Notes: generated from the letters alone by a model not told the origin. A stretch of 64,000 nt of DNA from CAWATZ01 sp963784995 (GCA_963784995.1 CAWATZ010000016.1:124001-188000); one strand, 5' to 3'. Counted from the first letter of the stretch, positions 1 through 8,225 are shown. Made by a program: numbers and translations.

Positions 1-16
1 CTGACAATCACATTAT

Positions 17-47
17 AAGGCAAGTTCAGTAGTAAGGCAAGTCCAGT
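17..47. repeat. Two direct copies of a 14-bp motif upstream of the XRE gene
   Basis: AAGGCAAGTTCAGT at 17-30 recurs with one mismatch at 34-47, a 17-bp period, about 100 bp upstream of the XRE regulator start. The stretch is visibly AT-richer than the rest of the window. Paired direct repeats upstream of a helix-turn-helix gene could be its operator, but this is inference from position only. Confidence 0.35.
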
Positions 48-147
48 TGTACTGAATTTGCAGTATTTAATTGGAAAAGCGCTTGTTCCGAAATTCCGTG
101 CGGTGTATACTGGAGTTGCCTTAGAGGTTCTGGAAGGGGGTGCAACG

Positions 148-543
148 ATGGAGTTCGGTGCGACGTTGAGGCAGCTGCGCCAGCAAGCGGGGTTGACGCA
201 GCAGCAGCTGGCGGACCGGAGCGAGGTGCCCATCGGCACCATCCGGGATTACGAGCAGGGCAAGCGCGATCCGCTCTTATCAACGGCCAGGCAGCTTGCC
301 CTGTCCCTCAGAGTATCACTCGACCAGTTAGCCAGCCTAACTCCGCCTTCCGCCATCCAGGAGCCCGCGGCCAAATGGGAACCGAGGCCCCGCGGACGGC
401 CCAGGAAGCCGCTTGGCGAGCCCGGCAAGGCGTCGGCCGAGCCGGAGGCTGATCGGGCCGAGGCGGACTGGGGCGAGGCCGAGAAGCCGACGGAGGAGCC
501 GCCAGCGGAGGGCAAGACGAAGCGACCGAGGCGGAAGAAGTGA
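148..543 (+). CDS. XRE-family helix-turn-helix transcriptional regulator
   Basis: A 131-residue DNA-binding protein. Residues about 4-60 form a Cro/C1-type helix-turn-helix (LRQLRQQAGLTQQQLADRS, then a recognition helix around PIGTIRDYEQGKRDP). The C-terminal half is a low-complexity, charged tail rich in Pro, Glu, Arg and Lys, ending in a basic run. The frame is open from 58, but the ATG at 148 is chosen because it follows a GGAAGGGGG purine run and places the domain at the N-terminus. It lies in the integrated element upstream of the tRNA-His attachment site, so a role in controlling the element is plausible but unproven. Confidence 0.8.
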   Translation: MEFGATLRQLRQQAGLTQQQLADRSEVPIGTIRDYEQGKRDPLLSTARQLALSLRVSLDQLASLTPPSAIQEPAAKWEPRPRGRPRKPLGEPGKASAEPEADRAEADWGEAEKPTEEPPAEGKTKRPRRKK

Positions 544-609
544 TAGGGGCAACGACCGCTGGTAGAATGGATCTACCCTACCGCCCGCACTTGATCAGGA
601 GACATTGTC

Positions 610-1110
610 ATGACTTCCTTGTTGCTCAAACGATTCATGATGGAATCCAGTTTCGTCGCCGAACTGGCTGAAGAGAGAGGGATGGATGAGGCCAAGGCTG
701 ACGTTGAAGCGCTGGTCCGATTGCTCCAGGACATCGCCGCGCATACTCGGGAAGCCTGGCAATCCCAGTGGTTCAAACTGGCACGAGAGCGGCGAGTTGA
801 TGATTTTCAATATCGCGGCGAACAGTTCCAGAACATCCTTGACATGATGATTTTGGCAGTGGAGCGGATGCTTGCGGTGGGCTTACCTGTGCAAGCCGTT
901 CTGAGTGATCTTGAACAGTTGCGTGAAAGGCACAAGGAAGACTGGCCCTGGTTTCGCAAGGAAGACGAAGAGAAGGCCCTGGCTGAATCAGCTCGTGGCG
1001 AAACGATGTCCGTGGACGATGCCTTTGCGGAGATCGCTGGCGTCAGTCGTGAAGAATGGTCGCAACGACTTGAGGAACGCCGGCGCCGTCGAGATCAGGA
1101 AGGAGCGTGA
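610..1110 (+). CDS. Putative antitoxin-like protein of a two-gene module
   Basis: A 166-residue acidic, helical protein with no catalytic motif that I recognise. The C-terminal third (about 128-166) has a short segment (MSVDDAFAEIAGVSREEWSQ) followed by a run of Arg and Glu, the kind of tail often seen in antitoxins. The stop at 1110 is three bases from the next start (GTG at 1114), so the two genes are almost certainly co-transcribed and translationally coupled. Assignment as the antitoxin partner rests on this arrangement and on the toxin-like look of the next gene. Confidence in a real gene is good; confidence in function is modest. Confidence 0.55.
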   Translation: MTSLLLKRFMMESSFVAELAEERGMDEAKADVEALVRLLQDIAAHTREAWQSQWFKLARERRVDDFQYRGEQFQNILDMMILAVERMLAVGLPVQAVLSDLEQLRERHKEDWPWFRKEDEEKALAESARGETMSVDDAFAEIAGVSREEWSQRLEERRRRRDQEGA

Positions 1111-1113
1111 TCC

Positions 1114-1404
1114 GTGGCCTTTCGGGTTGAGATCAGCACACCGGCAAGGAGGCAGATTCTCCGTTGGGGTTTGTCGGATACCATGCTGGTGGAGGTCAAT
1201 CCGCGACTCGGAGAGTTGGGAGAAGCCACCAGCGACAAACTGGTCCGCCTGCGCAAGACCTACGATGGCCTGTACTACATTCTCTCACAGATCGATCCCG
1301 AGAACCGAATACGCGAACACGTCTTTGTCTTCCATGTCGTTTTTAGCCAGGACGAGGAACGCCTGATCGTGCTTCGCGGCACCTACCAACGCCGCGATCA
1401 TTGA
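1114..1404 (+). CDS. RelE/ParE-like toxin candidate
   Basis: A 96-residue protein starting at GTG with an upstream AGGAAGGAG Shine-Dalgarno sequence inside the preceding gene. Its pattern fits the RelE/ParE fold: an N-terminal strand followed by a helix (VEISTPARRQILRW), a mid-protein LVRLRKTYDGLYYI segment, and a C-terminal strand pair (HVFVFHVVFSQDEERLIVL) ending in Arg-rich GTYQRR. Family knowledge: such proteins are mRNA interferases or gyrase inhibitors neutralised by an adjacent antitoxin. The order here is antitoxin-like gene first, toxin second. Similarity is by eye only, so this could be a more distant protein of the same fold. Confidence 0.5.
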   Translation: MAFRVEISTPARRQILRWGLSDTMLVEVNPRLGELGEATSDKLVRLRKTYDGLYYILSQIDPENRIREHVFVFHVVFSQDEERLIVLRGTYQRRDH

Positions 1405-1672
1405 CCCTGCAACGCGGTCCTGGAGTTGCTCGGCGGTCCGCCGCCCAGGCCCGCCTCGGCGGCAAGGTAGAATGATGGTAGGGCCAGCACGCCCAGCCAT
1501 GGGCCAGGCATCCTGCAACCGACATTGTCCGATTCCCCTCCCGAACCGATAATCTTTCCGTGGGCCGGCAACGTGTCGCGACCGCGCCGGTCCAAGTCAG
1601 TGCATCCTGGCCGCTGTCCGTCTCGACCTGAGAACCGGGACGGCGGCGGTCGTTCTCAGAGGAACAACTCAG

Positions 1673-2446
1673 ATGGCACGTCTGCGCAAGATCCCGTACA
1701 CCAAGCCGATCCCCGCTGGAGCGGAGATTGTCACCCACAAGGGCAAGCCACATGCCCGGTTCACCGATGACGGCAAGACCGTTCTGGTCCCGCTGACAAA
1801 GAAAGGCGACCGCATCCGGCTCTTGTCGGCCAAGTGGTACGGCGAGTACCGAGACGCCGACGGCATGCTGCAATGCGATCCGCTGTCCCCGGACAAGACC
1901 GCGGCGGCCCAGATGCTGGCCGATCTGGTAAAGGAGGCCGAACACAAGAAGGCTGGCCTGTCTGTCTCACACGCCGATCAGCTCAAAAGGCCGCTGGTTA
2001 AGCATCTGGCCGACTGGGCCCGGACGCTCGATGCCAGCGACGTTACCTCCGGTCATGCCAGCCAGAGTGTCGCGGCGGTTCGCCACGTACTGGACGAGTG
2101 CCGGTTCACGTTTTGGAAGGACATGTCCGCGTCTCGCGTCCAGCAATGCCTTGCCGACCTGCGCAGGCAGGGCCGGCCCGTCGAACGGCTTGACCCGGGC
2201 CGAGAGTCGTACACCAAGGGCGAGCTGGCTGCCTTGCTGAAGGTGTCGCCCGCGGCGCTGCCGCCGCTGATCCGCCGCCACAAGCTGGCCGCGATTGGCA
2301 ACGGCAAGGCCCGCCGCTTTCCCAGGCAGACCGCCGAGGCCCTGCTGGTTGCGGACCCGGGGGCGGAGCGTCCGGACCTGCAACTACTACCTGACCGCCC
2401 TGAAGAGCTTCCTGAACTGGATGGTCAGCGACGGCCGGGCCAGTGA
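1673..2446 (+). CDS. Tyrosine recombinase (phage-type integrase), N-terminal part, frameshifted
   Basis: This frame encodes the N-terminal SAM-like/core-binding part of a site-specific recombinase (about residues 1-230), including an inserted small helix-turn-helix-like segment (YTKGELAALLKVSPAALPPL). After about residue 228 the frame becomes spurious, and the homologous protein continues one frame over from about 2360. The switch falls in a run of five G at 2359-2363. Removing one G joins VADPG directly to RSVRTCNYYLTALKSFLNWM in the catalytic part. Either the integrase is disabled by a one-base insertion, or the run was miscalled. Confidence 0.75.
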   Translation: MARLRKIPYTKPIPAGAEIVTHKGKPHARFTDDGKTVLVPLTKKGDRIRLLSAKWYGEYRDADGMLQCDPLSPDKTAAAQMLADLVKEAEHKKAGLSVSHADQLKRPLVKHLADWARTLDASDVTSGHASQSVAAVRHVLDECRFTFWKDMSASRVQQCLADLRRQGRPVERLDPGRESYTKGELAALLKVSPAALPPLIRRHKLAAIGNGKARRFPRQTAEALLVADPGAERPDLQLLPDRPEELPELDGQRRPGQ

Positions 2447-3413
2447 GAACCCCGTCGCCCATCTCTCCGAGGGCAACGAGGACGTTGACCGCCGGCACGA
2501 TCGCCGGGAGCTGGAGGCCGAGGAGCTGCGCCGGCTGCTGGCGGCCACCCGCCAGAGCCCGCGATCCTTCCGGGAGCTGTCGGGTCCGGATCGCTTTGTC
2601 CTCTATGCGGTAGCATGCGGCACCGGCTTCCGGGCCTCCGGCCTGGCCAGCCTGACCCCCGAGTCCTTCGACCTGGCCAGCGACCACCCGACGGCGACCC
2701 TGGCGGCCAGAAACGCCAAGAACCGCAAGACCAAGGTGCAACCGATCCCGGCCGACCTGGCGGAGCTGCTGCGCGAGCATCTTGCCATGCGGCCCGCGGG
2801 ACAGCCTGTCTGGCCCGGGACGTGGGCCAGTGCCAAGCGGGCGGCCGAGATGCTGCGGATGGACCTGGAGGGCGCCGGCATCCCTTCCGTCGTGGACGGT
2901 CCCGACGGTCCCCTCTTCGCCGACTTCCACGCTCTGCGGCACACCTACCTGACCCTGCTGGGCCGCGGCGGCGTGGACCTGCGAACCGCGCAGGAACTGG
3001 CCGGGCACTCCGATCCCAAGCTGACCGCTCGCTACTCCCATCGCCGGCTGTACGACCTGGCCGGGGCTGTCGAGAAGCTGCCCCAGTTCCTTCCCGGCCA
3101 GGACAACGATCAGGCCCAGCCAGCCAAACTGGCCACCGGGACAGACGGCCCATTGTCTACCCCGAAGGTGGCCAGCTTTCTTTCTGCTTGCGCAAATCAA
3201 GACGACGGAAAGCAAAAATCGATAATGATTGGTCGGATTGACAAGGAGGGCGCCGGTTCCGTTGGATCATCGCAACCCCTGAATTTGCAAGGGTTTGATA
3301 ACGAAAAACGACGATCGGCAACGATTGATCGGCGTGTCGTCGAAGAGGCCCCAAGCCTGGGTTTTCCGACTGTGGATCAGGATGTCGCCGGTTCGAGTCC
3401 GGTCACCCACCCC
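2364..3413 (+). CDS. Tyrosine recombinase (integrase), catalytic part
   Basis: This is the catalytic domain of the same integrase. The conserved residues are all visible: Arg in CGTGFRASGLASL, Lys in NAKNRKTKV, HxxR in FHALRHTY, and the H...Y pair in LAGHSDPKLTARYSH. Family knowledge: these enzymes integrate elements, often into tRNA 3' ends. No stop codon occurs before the tRNA-His fragment at 3368-3413; the frame runs through it and on into the next host gene, ending only at 4046. The end given here is the attachment site and is arbitrary. The natural C-terminus may lie shortly after LPQFLPGQDND (about 3110). Confidence 0.8.
3368..3413 (+). other. Integration site: 3' half of a tRNA-His gene (att)
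   Basis: These 46 bases match a tRNA from the anticodon arm to the discriminator base. The anticodon loop is CTGTGGA with T33 and a GTG (His) anticodon. The T-arm is GCCGG-TTCGAGT-CCGGT, followed by acceptor strand CACCCAC and C73. C73 is the hallmark of bacterial tRNA-His. No matching 5' half (a GTGGGTG acceptor start) lies upstream within tRNA distance. The expected interpretation is the attR-type copy left by integration of the element lying to the left. The intact tRNA-His should then sit at the other end of the element, outside this window. Confidence 0.7.
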
Positions 3414-3446
3414 TTGCAGGACAAGGACTTACGTCGAGAACCCAAC

Positions 3447-4046
3447 GTGTTGCATCTGCATTTGCTGCTGGTCGGGCTGTGCGTCGCCGCCCGGCCGGAG
3501 AAACCCGCTTACCAGATGCCCCAGCCAAAAGGGTGGGGGAAAGAGTCAATCGCACTACCCCCGCCATTCGCCCCGAAGATGACGTGGAAGGGTGTCGAGG
3601 AGTTGCGATTTGCCCCTTCCTGGATGAAGGCGGATTCCGACACGTTCTTCTCCTACGCGGTGTTCTTCTGGCTTCCCGCCGATCAGAAGGTAGATAGGGG
3701 AACGATGGAAAAAGAACTGCTGACCTACTATCAAGGGTTGGCCACTGCGGTCCTGGCGCGGAAGAAGCAAGAAACCGACGTGTCTGCCTTCTCCGTCAAA
3801 CTGAAGGAGGCTCCGGCTGACAAGCGTGCCACTGGGGAGAAAGTCAGCGGATACGTGGGGGAGCTGAAGTGGACAGAGCCGTTCACGACCGGCAAGCCCC
3901 AGACGCTGAAACTGGACGTTCACACCTGGTACAGCGAAAAGCACAAACACCACTGCGTCATCATCTGTGCCTCGCCCCAACCGCAGACGGCTGCTGTGGT
4001 CGAGATTGACAAGGGATTCAATGCGTCGGAGGATGGCACGGGGTAG
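3447..4046 (+). CDS. Secreted protein of unknown function adjoining the attachment site
   Basis: About 199 residues. The chosen GTG start at 3447 gives an N-terminus MLHLHLLLVGLCVAARPEKP that reads as a short signal peptide. The mature part has no family I can name; it contains alternating strands and a run of aromatic residues (DTFFSYAVFFWLPADQK). The frame is continuous with the upstream integrase through the tRNA-His fragment, so an automatic caller could fuse the two. I treat this as the first chromosomal gene to the right of the element. Its natural promoter and perhaps part of its leader may have been displaced by the insertion. Confidence 0.6.
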   Translation: MLHLHLLLVGLCVAARPEKPAYQMPQPKGWGKESIALPPPFAPKMTWKGVEELRFAPSWMKADSDTFFSYAVFFWLPADQKVDRGTMEKELLTYYQGLATAVLARKKQETDVSAFSVKLKEAPADKRATGEKVSGYVGELKWTEPFTTGKPQTLKLDVHTWYSEKHKHHCVIICASPQPQTAAVVEIDKGFNASEDGTG

Positions 4047-4356
4047 GCTCTGTTGCCCTCCCTGAGAACTGGAGGATCGCCCTGCGATCAGGCGACGGTG
4101 AAACAGCTTCAGTGAGATGGTGCGCCACCATCGCGCTATTCGCGGACCGCCCTTGGCCATTTCATCACCGCCGAGAAGGAAGTCTCCCCTGATGCTGAAC
4201 GGCCATTTTTTCCTGACCATCATCCTGGCTGTTGTCGATACAAGAAGAGAAACTGCCCAGGGACGTGCGATCAAGTCGCCGATCTGTACAGATGCAGACT
4301 GGAACGCCGGTGGATAGCCGTGTGAACCACTGCGTCGCGAAAGGGAGGTCGCTTCC
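4047..4356. other. Intergenic stretch without a convincing gene
   Basis: About 310 bases. Short open frames exist on both strands (for example 4117-4317) but have no recognisable domain or clear ribosome binding site. A purine-rich AAAGGGAGG at about 4339-4347 is a good ribosome binding site for the following gene at 4357. Nothing else is evident. Confidence 0.5.
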
Positions 4357-4745
4357 ATGCATCATCGTGCATTCCTGTACGTGCTGTTCGTCCTTGCCAT
4401 TACTTGCACGCTGCTCAATCCCTCAACGCGCACCAGGCGCAATCGTTCTCTGGCAAGTGGGTCCACGCCGATCCGAAAGGCGTCTCGGTGCTGGAGTTTT
4501 TTCCCGGCACCAAACACCTGGTCGGTCCCATCCGCGGTCAGTTCCACCATTCGATTCTCCTCGACGATGGGCAGCGGCTGGAAGGAAATGGCTTCTACGT
4601 GTTCCGCTTTGTCGCGCCGAACCGCGGCTGGTTGATCCTGCACTTCGCCGACGGACACGTCACGCGGGAACACGAGCACACCATCGACGGCACGGTGCTG
4701 CGCCTGGGCCACCATGGCTTCATCCGGACCTATCTTCGGCAGTAG
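4357..4745 (+). CDS. Small exported protein, probably frameshifted after its signal peptide
   Basis: The ATG at 4357 has a strong AAGGGAGG ribosome binding site and encodes a textbook signal peptide (MHHRAFLYVLFVLAITCTLL). That frame then becomes meaningless. One frame over, from about 4404, the sequence continues as a coherent 110-residue domain (FSGKWVHADPKGVSVLEFF ... HGFIRTYLRQ). It begins with an Ala-rich stretch, LHAAQS, that would suit a signal-peptidase cleavage site. I read this as one small secreted, probably beta-rich protein with a one-base indel near 4390-4404. The alternative is translation from TTG at 4404 without a signal peptide. Function unknown. Confidence 0.5.
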
Positions 4746-4787
4746 AGGGAGGGGACCGGCAGCACCACGGTGGATTTCACCAAGCCG

Positions 4788-5672
4788 TCACTGTGGCCGG
4801 CGACCCTGAATTGGTGAGGGAAACACCAGATCCACGGGGGAGGTCTTGCCCGCCTCCACCGTGACCGTCTGCTCGATGGTGAGCGCCGGCCGACACTCAA
4901 TCGAGGCCACTTCCCAGGTATCCCCGTCCAGTTCCCGGCTCAGCTCGCGCCAGTCGGGGTGCCAGCACACCAGCTGATACGTCCCCGCCGGCACCTGTGC
5001 CAGGGTGAATTGACCGCCCGGAGTCCGGCTGTAATAGGGATGGTCGTCCACGAACAGGAACCCGGTCATCCAGAACGCCCCGCAGCCGCTGGTCAACTCG
5101 ACGATGCCCTGCCGGTCCAGCCGGCGCGAGCGGACCACGTTGGCATCGGGAAAGGGCATGCTGAAGAAGGCCGCGCCGCGGGCCAGGATCGAGTGAAAGA
5201 ACGGATCGCGCGAAACCATGTCAATGGCCCGGCCGCGCTGCACGAAACCGACCAGCGAGCGTTGCTGGCCCTGGCGAACGAGCAGCTGGTGCTTTTCGAT
5301 CTCGACGATGACCGGCTCATGGTCCCAGGGCCGGGAGCGGTTCGGCTCGACCTCCTTGAGAAACACCACGGCGCTGCTCAGGGTCCGGTCCTTGCCAACC
5401 ACGGGCACCCGATGATTGGGCCAGGTATGGCGACCCAGGGCAATCCCGCTCTCGGGCCGAGGCACGTAGGGCGCCCGGAACGGCGGCACGCTGGGAATGG
5501 GGCCGTCCCAGACCACCCGGCCGGTGATGGTGCCGCACGTGTTCGCGTTGAATCGACCGCCGATCTCGGGCTCGGGAGTCGGCGGGGTTGCCTGCGAAAC
5601 TGGATGGGAGCAGCCCAGCGCCAGAGACCCGGCCAGCAACAGACATCCGGGCAAGAAAGCAGATCGAAACAC
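4788..5672 (-). CDS. Lipoprotein with a carboxypeptidase-regulatory-like domain
   Basis: A 294-residue protein with a lipoprotein signal (residues 1-21, LLLAGSLALGC lipobox). It begins with a strand-rich segment (GTITGRVVWDGPIPSVPPF). The C-terminal part, about 225-260, has YYSRTPGGQFTLAQVPAGTY followed by HP, typical of a carboxypeptidase-regulatory-like beta-sandwich (the 'goes-through-G-x-Y' motif). A central stretch containing FFHSILARGAAFFSMPFP resembles cupredoxin-like or copper-binding regions of planctomycete proteins, with His and Met residues. It should be anchored in the cell envelope. The precise ligand is unknown. It converges on the upstream small gene. Confidence 0.65.
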   Translation of the reverse strand: MFRSAFLPGCLLLAGSLALGCSHPVSQATPPTPEPEIGGRFNANTCGTITGRVVWDGPIPSVPPFRAPYVPRPESGIALGRHTWPNHRVPVVGKDRTLSSAVVFLKEVEPNRSRPWDHEPVIVEIEKHQLLVRQGQQRSLVGFVQRGRAIDMVSRDPFFHSILARGAAFFSMPFPDANVVRSRRLDRQGIVELTSGCGAFWMTGFLFVDDHPYYSRTPGGQFTLAQVPAGTYQLVCWHPDWRELSRELDGDTWEVASIECRPALTIEQTVTVEAGKTSPVDLVFPSPIQGRRPQ

Positions 5673-5778
5673 GGCGGCTCCATCCGAAAGAGGGAGGGCA
5701 ATCCAGGCACAACCGGCCGTCCCGGCCGCGTTGTTTATTGCGACTCAGGAAGACAAAGACCGCCTTGGCTGGCACCCA

Positions 5779-5884
5779 CCCAGGGTGATGCCCTGGGCTA
5801 TCGTGTTGCGCCCCTTCGGGGCTGTTGGCTGTTGTCTTCCGCCCCGAAGGGGCGCAACACGATAGCCCAGGGCATCGCCCTGGG
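5779..5884. repeat. Inverted repeat, 44-bp arms, one mismatch
   Basis: The arms at 5779-5822 and 5841-5884 are reverse complements except at one position, with an 18-base loop. Each arm contains the nested palindrome GCCCCGAAGGGGC. The near-identity of the arms suggests either recent origin or active conversion. A role as terminator for the sigma-factor transcript is unlikely given orientation; it reads more like a mobile palindromic element. Confidence 0.9.
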
Positions 5885-5924
5885 TTGCGAGCGAGCCGGT
5901 CATTTTCTTTCTGAGCCGCAGTCG

Positions 5925-6010
5925 CCGCGACGCGGAGCGAGGAACGAGCGCAGCGGAGCGCGCGGTTGGCCGCGCGCTCCGCTGCGCTCGTTCCTCGCTC
6001 CGCGTCGCGG
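5925..6010. repeat. Perfect inverted repeat, 41-bp arms, 4-base loop
   Basis: The arms at 5925-5965 and 5970-6010 are exact reverse complements around TTGG. The sequence shares the core GCGCAGCGGAGCGCG with the hairpins at 45095-45165 and 63749-63855, so these form one family. It sits downstream of the sigma-factor stop (6076) and could terminate that transcript. Confidence 0.9.
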
Positions 6011-6075
6011 CCAAACGAGGATGCTGCAAGGTTTACTACGTATCGCAGGGCCGAGGCAAGATGGAATTGCCCGGT

Positions 6076-8055
6076 TTACCGCTGCCGGACCATTGGCTTG
6101 CCGGCCTGGAACACCGCCGCGGTGTCCTTGGACCCTTCTTGCAGCCAGACCGCGGCGGTATCGCCGACCTTCAGCTTCTTCTCCTCGGCCTTCTCGGTGC
6201 CGACGAACTCGACCTCGGTTTTGTCCGTCAGCTTGATCTCGGTCTTCATCGGCTCTTCGCCTCGCCGGGGGACCTCCAGGGTAATCACCTTGCCGTCGGC
6301 CGAGATGGCAGTGATCTGGCCCCGAAGGTCGGGCCCTCGCCTCTGGAGATTGACCTGCACGATCGCGGCGGTGTCCATCGAGCCCTTCTGGAGCCAGACC
6401 ACGGCCGGCTGGCCCACTTTGAGCTTGTTGCCTTCGCCGCCAATGAACTCGACCTTGGTGGCAACGGCGATCTTGAATTCGCTCTTGTAGACCTCGCCGC
6501 CGCGGGTCTTGCACTCCAGGGTCAGCACCTTGCCGTCCGGCGAGATTTTCTGGATGACCCCAACGGCATCCGGCCGGGGACGGTTGACCTGGAGGAGGAG
6601 CGCCGTATCTTTCGATCCCTCTTGCAGCCAGACCGTGGCGACGTTGCCGACGACCAGCTTGCCCTCATCCCCACGACCGGGCTCCTTCCTCGTCTTCTCG
6701 GTGAGCTTGATCTCGATCCGGTCCGGTCCCGCGCCGCGCTCGCGTGGGGGCGTTTCCACGGTCAGCACCTTCTCATCCGCCGACACGGCCGCGATCGTGC
6801 CGGTGAGGTCCGGTTGCCGGTAGGCCTGCAGCGTAGCCACGACGTCCTTCGATCCCTCCTGCAGCCAGACGCTCGCCGTGTCGCCGGCCTTGAGCTTCTT
6901 GAACACGTCTTTCTGATTCCGGGCGAACTCGACATTGCTCTTGTCCGTGAGTTTGACGGTGGTTTTCTTCGGTTCTTCCCCTCTTCTGGCGGCGGCTTCG
7001 AGAGTCAGCGTCTTGCCATCGTCCGAGATGGCGGTGATCTTGCCGCTGAACGCGGGTGGGGTCCGGGGCTGCCGCTGCCGCTCCTCGGCGGGCCGGCGCT
7101 CGTCCGGTCGGCGCTCCGATTCGGGCTGCCGTTGCCTTTCCTGGAACGAGGCAAACGCCTCGCCCCGGTCGGCGGGACCTGCCAGCGTGTGATACGAGAA
7201 GAGGCCGGCGCCCGAGCCAAGGATGGCCAGGGCCAGCAGTGCCGCGGTGGCGAACTTCAGTTTGGTCAGGAACATGGTACGCAAAACTCCTTCGGTTAAG
7301 GCGGCGACGGAGGCTGACACCAGCCCCGCCACCGCCTGGCCGGCCGCGAAGGGGATCGCGGCCTGGACCGTGGAACTCACCAGCACGGCCGGCACCGCTG
7401 CCGAGGCCGTGTTTTCGGACAGGAGCGTGGCCAGGGCGACCGCGGACAGGGCCAGGCCGCGCCGGGCCAGCCGGGACCGCAACCGCTCCCGACTGCGCGC
7501 CAGCCGGGACAGGATGGTCCCTTTCGGACAGCCCAGACGCTCGGCCGCCTCCTCGTTAGTGTGGCCCTGCAAGTAACAGAGGACGAAGGCGGTCCGATAC
7601 TTCTCCGGCAAGCGACCGATCTCCTCATCGAGGATCGGCCGCAGGTCGCTCCAGAGCACCTCATCGGTAGTTTCCCGTGCCGGCACGTCGTCCAGCGGCG
7701 CTTCGCGGGCGCTGCGGGCCTCCTTCCGGGCCCGCAGGCGGAGAGCAACCCGGTAAGCCACCTTGTAGAGCCAGCTGCCGACCGAGTCGCGTTTGCCGAT
7801 GGAAGAGGCCTTGCGAGCAAACACCAGGAAGGTGATCTGGAAGGCATCCTCGGCCTCATGGTTGTCGTGCAGGATGCGCTGGCAGAGGCTGAGGACCATC
7901 GTGCCATGCCGCCAGACCAGCACCTCGAAGGCGGCCTCGTCGCGCTCGCTGACGAACTCCTCCAGCAGTTGGGCGTCCGACAACGTGCAACCGCTCTGCC
8001 GGCCGATGAGCCGACGCAGCTGGTTGCTGACCGCGTGCGATGGTTCGTGCGTCAT
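6076..8055 (-). CDS. Membrane-anchored ECF sigma factor with four C-terminal repeats
   Basis: A 659-residue protein. Residues about 30-200 are an ECF sigma-70 factor: region 2 around FEVLVWRHGTMVLSLCQRIL and DAEDAFQITFLVFARKA-like sequence, then region 4 around LPEKYRTAFVLCYLQGHTNEEAAERLGC. After an Ala-rich stretch comes one membrane segment (about 268-292, FATAALLALAILGSGAGLF), a Gln/Arg/Glu linker, and four repeats of roughly 80 residues. Each repeat starts like G.I.AIS.DGK.LTLE and ends VWLQEGSKDTA. The tail would lie outside the cytoplasm. Family knowledge: planctomycetes carry ECF factors with long C-terminal extensions that may sense envelope signals. It starts divergently from the desaturase gene, with about 170 bp between the starts. 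Confidence 0.85.
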   Translation of the reverse strand: MTHEPSHAVSNQLRRLIGRQSGCTLSDAQLLEEFVSERDEAAFEVLVWRHGTMVLSLCQRILHDNHEAEDAFQITFLVFARKASSIGKRDSVGSWLYKVAYRVALRLRARKEARSAREAPLDDVPARETTDEVLWSDLRPILDEEIGRLPEKYRTAFVLCYLQGHTNEEAAERLGCPKGTILSRLARSRERLRSRLARRGLALSAVALATLLSENTASAAVPAVLVSSTVQAAIPFAAGQAVAGLVSASVAALTEGVLRTMFLTKLKFATAALLALAILGSGAGLFSYHTLAGPADRGEAFASFQERQRQPESERRPDERRPAEERQRQPRTPPAFSGKITAISDDGKTLTLEAAARRGEEPKKTTVKLTDKSNVEFARNQKDVFKKLKAGDTASVWLQEGSKDVVATLQAYRQPDLTGTIAAVSADEKVLTVETPPRERGAGPDRIEIKLTEKTRKEPGRGDEGKLVVGNVATVWLQEGSKDTALLLQVNRPRPDAVGVIQKISPDGKVLTLECKTRGGEVYKSEFKIAVATKVEFIGGEGNKLKVGQPAVVWLQKGSMDTAAIVQVNLQRRGPDLRGQITAISADGKVITLEVPRRGEEPMKTEIKLTDKTEVEFVGTEKAEEKKLKVGDTAAVWLQEGSKDTAAVFQAGKPMVRQR

Positions 8056-8225
8056 GGTGTCCCCATCCCGGAGTGGGCCTCTCTATCAAGATAGAGACCG
8101 GCGGCAGGCGGAGGCTTCCCTTCTTTTTCAGCCCGGTTGCTCTTTTTCCCCGGCGGCGGGTTTGCTACAAGCCCGCCGCGGTCGCTCGTTCCGCGCTCTG
8201 AGTTCCAGGAAGGAGCCCAGGACCG

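Larger units (their letters stand above)
5673..6075. other. 403-bp intergenic region dominated by two long hairpins
   Basis: No gene is seen. The region lies between the lipoprotein gene start (5672) and the stop of the sigma-factor gene (6076), both on the minus strand. It is largely made of two separate long inverted repeats, at 5779-5884 and 5925-6010 (listed separately). The lipoprotein promoter should lie between 5673 and about 5778. Confidence 0.7.

Noticed and set aside
26..283. Minus-strand 85-residue frame at the left edge
   Set aside because: Antisense shadow of the XRE gene.
3368..3413. A complete functional tRNA-His gene
   Set aside because: No acceptor 5' strand, D-arm or full anticodon stem lies upstream; only the 3' half is present.
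2295..4046. A single 583-residue protein from the ATG-like start at 2295
   Set aside because: The start lies in a shadow frame of the integrase N-terminal part; the frame becomes meaningful only after the G-run at 2359 and crosses the tRNA fragment into another gene.
4117..4365. Small open frames on both strands in the 4.05-4.36 kb gap
   Set aside because: No ribosome binding site, no recognisable pattern and mutually overlapping.
5925..6010. Ordinary Rho-independent terminator
   Set aside because: Arms of 41 bp and no T-run; the same family occurs inside coding genes, so a repeat element is a better description, though it may still stop transcription.
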